Source of the DNA: Phymatolithon calcareum
Lineage: Eukaryota > Rhodophyta > Florideophyceae > Hapalidiales
Reading direction: 5' to 3'
Assembly: GCA_977006965.1 (NCBI GenBank)
Contig: OZ345366.1
Coordinates: 1,116,001 to 1,180,000, forward strand
DNA length: 64,000 bases
Below the pieces are notes generated by a model. It saw only the letters and a list, made by a program, of their open reading frames with translations. It was not told the origin of the DNA and did not search any database. This document shows, piece after piece, positions 61,341-64,000 of this stretch; the first letter of the stretch is position 1, and every line of letters starts with the position of its first letter. The position numbers and the translations under genes were made by a program.

Positions 61341-62589
61341 ACTCGCCAGCACCGTTCGTGAATGTGATTGGCCGAAAAACGTTTTACGTGCAAAAATCAT
61401 TGTTGCTCAAAAAAATGTTTCATACAAAAATTCTATTCGCCGCGCGCATTGGCCAAATACGATTTTTTACATACGGGTGCCTTGGGCGGGGTCATGGCGC
61501 GCAGTATGATAATCGTTAAGATAATCGTTAAATTTTGAAAGACCCAAGAAATATGATTCATCCAGTTATATACTCCTAATCAGGAACGGGAAGAGTCATC
61601 TATCCAATGAGATTTAAGTAGGCGCAGACGGTGACAAAGAAACAGACAGGCAGACAAACAGACACTTGCTTTGGTATAGGGAGGAAGTTAGACGGGGACA
61701 AATGCAGAGGGGCTGTCATACCGCATTTTCTGGACAGCTGCATTTCGAGTCCGCATGAAACGGAAATTTGGAATTATAAGCGTTTCAATTGAGAGCTCGC
61801 ACAATCGGAAAACTGCTGTAAGTCGAGAGAGAACATTAGCTGAAGCCAATATATCGTTCGTTCTCGTGCCGGGAAACGTTGTGCGGAGAGAATTAATTAA
61901 AATTAACGGATATTGGTGGAATTTAAACTCTGGTGCACAAATCGGTGCGAGAGCGCTGCTTGTGCGTCTCAACTTTCATGCGTTTCGACGTTTTTGTTGC
62001 AACTTTCAAAGCAAAGTAAGTAGGGGTTGTCGCCCGGTGGAAAGGTCCGGATATGGGCACTAGGCCACGGATATGCATGACCTTGACAAGTGAGGAGCTG
62101 ATTAAACTTTTGTAATAAATAAATGTATCATAACTGCTTCTGGTTTCGAATTTTATGACTTTTCTTGGCTGCCTGCTCGCAACTGAAAAAGGTTACTTCC
62201 TGTTCATGTTTGAAAAGTGTGAACAGTAATATAGGAAGCTTCTTCGGTCTTAGTTTAATATCATCAGCCGTCCGACATGTTGGATATAAATATCCTTGGT
62301 TCACTTCTTCGGGCAACACTCCACACTGGACACGTGGCCTAGTCGTTTTGATTTAATAATGTATGACAACACGACAAGCAGCCTTTATTGCGCTCGTCCC
62401 AGGCTGTAATGGTGTCTAACGAAGTGACTGTTGGTTTAGAACACTGAAATTGGCTACGGGGATCTGTCCGACACAACTCGTCACAGCAAGCACCACGCTT
62501 TTCGCTAATAGTTTTGATACAATCGTTAACTCATATTATGCCTGGAACAACAGCGGATAATTTTTCTCTACAAACTTTAAAACTGGCTT
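61341..62589. other. Unassigned region
   Basis: Contains the degenerate GACA/AAACAGAC tract at 61640-61670 and a plus-strand frame at 61755-62063 that I cannot assign. AT-rich elsewhere. Confidence 0.35.
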
Positions 62590-62884
62590 TTGCCTTGCTA
62601 ATAGGTGAGTTATGGGAGATTAAGAGGCTGACAATGTCGTCAAAGTTTGCTCCAGGTTTGCGGGATTTGCAACACACAAGTTGACACACTGGCTATGGTC
62701 CGGTTCTTCCCTGGAAATCGCCGAGGGCGCGGCGAAGCGGCCACCTTTCTAGAAAACGAATTGGAACAAAGGATGACTTTCCAGTATGAGAAATGGATCA
62801 ATGGAACTTTCTGGACGCCCGACGCCGCTGTACTGCTTACAGTGTAAGCATCTGTAAGCAACGGTTTTATGGTTCGCCCTTGGT
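62590..62884 (-). mobile_element. RepX repeat, copy 3
   Basis: The minus strand contains TGCTTACAG-atgcttaca-CTGTAAGCA, ATTGATCCATTTCTCATACT, an AGAAAGGTGGCCGC-CGCGC block and CCAGTGTGTCAACTTGTGTG in the same order as copy 2. It abuts the Harbinger copy at 62885. Confidence 0.5.
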
Positions 62885-63084
62885 TGCGAGAAGGTTTTTA
62901 CATGCACAGTAGGTTGTCTGAAGAAGCTGCAGAGCGAATGGCAGGCTCATTGGGAAAACTAAGAAACGTTTTTTTAAATTTCTCAGCTCCCGGAAGGGCC
63001 TGAAAGAATTCTTTTATCACGTACTTGTTGCGGAAGGATAATTAGAACAACGTAGAGTACAGCTACTTCTTACGGTTAGACATG

Positions 63085-63573
63085 ATAACAGAAAGTTGCA
63101 GTTGTGTATCAAGTGCCCTATCTGCTTTACGGACGCCCAGCAGCTCCAGAGATTTCAGAAACCGGTTTCGCTACCATTGCTGTCCGTAAACTGAGGCGCT
63201 GCCACAGTCAGACTTTTCGCGCACCGCAAAAGGTGCTGCCGGTCTTTTCTGCCAAGTACACGAAATGACGGGCAGCAGCTTTTGCGGAGGAGCTCCGACC
63301 GCAGTCGAAGCTCAATTCAAATCGAACAGGTGCTCTGGTTTCAAACTCACTCGCGCGGCTTGTCATTGGCAGCGCCGGCAATTGCAGAGCGCGCATGACC
63401 GGTGTGGCAAAATTCTGACTACGGAGGCAACGCATTCAGCATCTTGCACTTCTTGCGACATGTTTTCGCTCGAGACTCTGCCACAGTTCAGAAGCGGACG
63501 GATCAAAAGCTATGATCAAACAATTGAAACGCCAATGACAGAGTGCGCATCTTTATATGCAATAGTACTATAG
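63085..63573 (+). pseudogene. Harbinger accessory protein C-terminal half, copy 2
   Basis: A plus-strand frame from 63265 encodes TGSSFCGGAPTAVEAQFKSN and CGKILTTEATHSASCTSCDM, ending ASLYAIVL, near-identical to copy 1. Upstream the reading (VYQVPYLLYGRPAAPEISET) is in the same broken state as in copy 1. Cys pairs suggest a metal-binding tail. Confidence 0.55.
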
Positions 63574-63599
63574 CATACTGAACCTTGAGCTGAGGCTGG

Positions 63600-64000
63600 A
63601 AATGAGGTTCCCTCGCAGGCTGTGATGCGAAATAGAGGAAGAAAACTTGCTATGATTTGAACAAAATGAGTTACCGTTTAAATCTAGTTCCTCTTCCTTT
63701 CGACGCTCATACTGCTGTTCAATGATCATGTTGTGTAGTATTACGCACGCCGAGGCTTCGTTTAATATTGTGCTTCGACTCATGAGCTTGTTCTCAACAC
63801 GTAGAACATTAAAACTAGATTAAATAAGCCCCAAACATCGCTCAATATCCTTTCTTAAAGCTTCTTGCATCATCGTATAGATTTGTTCTCCATCATCGGC
63901 GAGAGAATGTATCGGTTTCGCAAAAATGCCCCCTTCGGGTAAATGCCGTCTACAAGAAAAGTAAGGTATTTTGTGAACTTTTCCGTTGAGCTCGTACTCA
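63600..64000 (-). pseudogene. Harbinger transposase C-terminal part, copy 2
   Basis: The minus-strand reading enters from the window end with VHKIPYFSCRRHLPEGGIFA, then EALRKDIERCLGLI and a stop, and ILNEASACVILHNMIIEQQY, the standard Harbinger C-terminus. Copy 1 has decayed this last block (ILNDASVS), so copy 2 preserves it better. The remainder lies beyond the window. Confidence 0.65.

Larger units (their letters stand above)
62885..64000. mobile_element. Harbinger copy 2, truncated by RepX and the window end
   Basis: From 62885 the sequence is about 90 percent similar by eye to 13434-14640 of copy 1, including the accessory-gene end (plus) and the transposase end (minus). The copy-1 segment 14215-14285 is shortened here. 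The left part of the element is missing. Confidence 0.75.

Overview
This is eukaryotic nuclear DNA from a repeat-saturated region. It has spliceosomal GT-AG introns of about 80-112 bp, non-LTR retrotransposons with poly(A) or (GAAA)n tails, Ty1/copia and Ty3/gypsy LTR elements, and piggyBac-, PIF/Harbinger-, pogo- and Helitron-type DNA transposons. I cannot name the species: nothing seen is diagnostic of one lineage, and no rRNA, tRNA, CRISPR array or bacterial gene arrangement was recognised.

The only host-like gene family I can identify is a group of proteins resembling Mediator tail subunit MED15. They have an N-terminal KIX-like domain, a Gln-rich middle and, in one copy, the MED15-type C-terminal domain. 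Six or seven copies lie between 19.4 and 56 kb. Copy e (38646-35055, minus) is complete: three exons, 1131 codons. Copy b (24202-26247, plus) is open for 617 codons but stops before the C-terminal domain, and a LINE sits just after its stop. Copies a, c, d, f and g are broken. Exon 1 length and phase, intron positions and a CTAAC branch-site-like motif are shared, so the copies arose by DNA duplication and not by retroposition.

Layout. 1-6.4 kb: an unknown ORF split by a LINE (LINE-A), itself split by a decayed copia element. 6.4-15.9 kb: an old AT-rich gypsy relic containing a small element with a tyrosine-recombinase-like ORF (9129-10590) and a two-gene Harbinger element (12180-15799, TSD TAA). 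16-19.4 kb: long hairpins and one hypothetical gene. 19.4-22.95 kb: MED15 relic a, then LINE-A copy 2 carrying an internally deleted piggyBac-like element flanked by CTAG. 24-31 kb: MED15 copies b, c and d with LINE insertions. 31-35 kb: unrecognised sequence with LINE tails. 35-38.65 kb: MED15 copy e. 39-53.4 kb: MED15 relic g, exploded by at least six insertions including a very young gypsy element (42874-47956, LTRs differing at two positions). 54.7-56 kb: MED15 copy f. 56-61.7 kb: a pogo-type MITE, Helitron remains and a 2-kb pyrimidine-rich duplicated minisatellite. 62.6-64 kb: a second, truncated Harbinger copy.

Most junctions can be read to the base because target-site duplications survive, so the order of insertions can be reconstructed. 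LINE names A, B, C, E and F are my own labels for this window.
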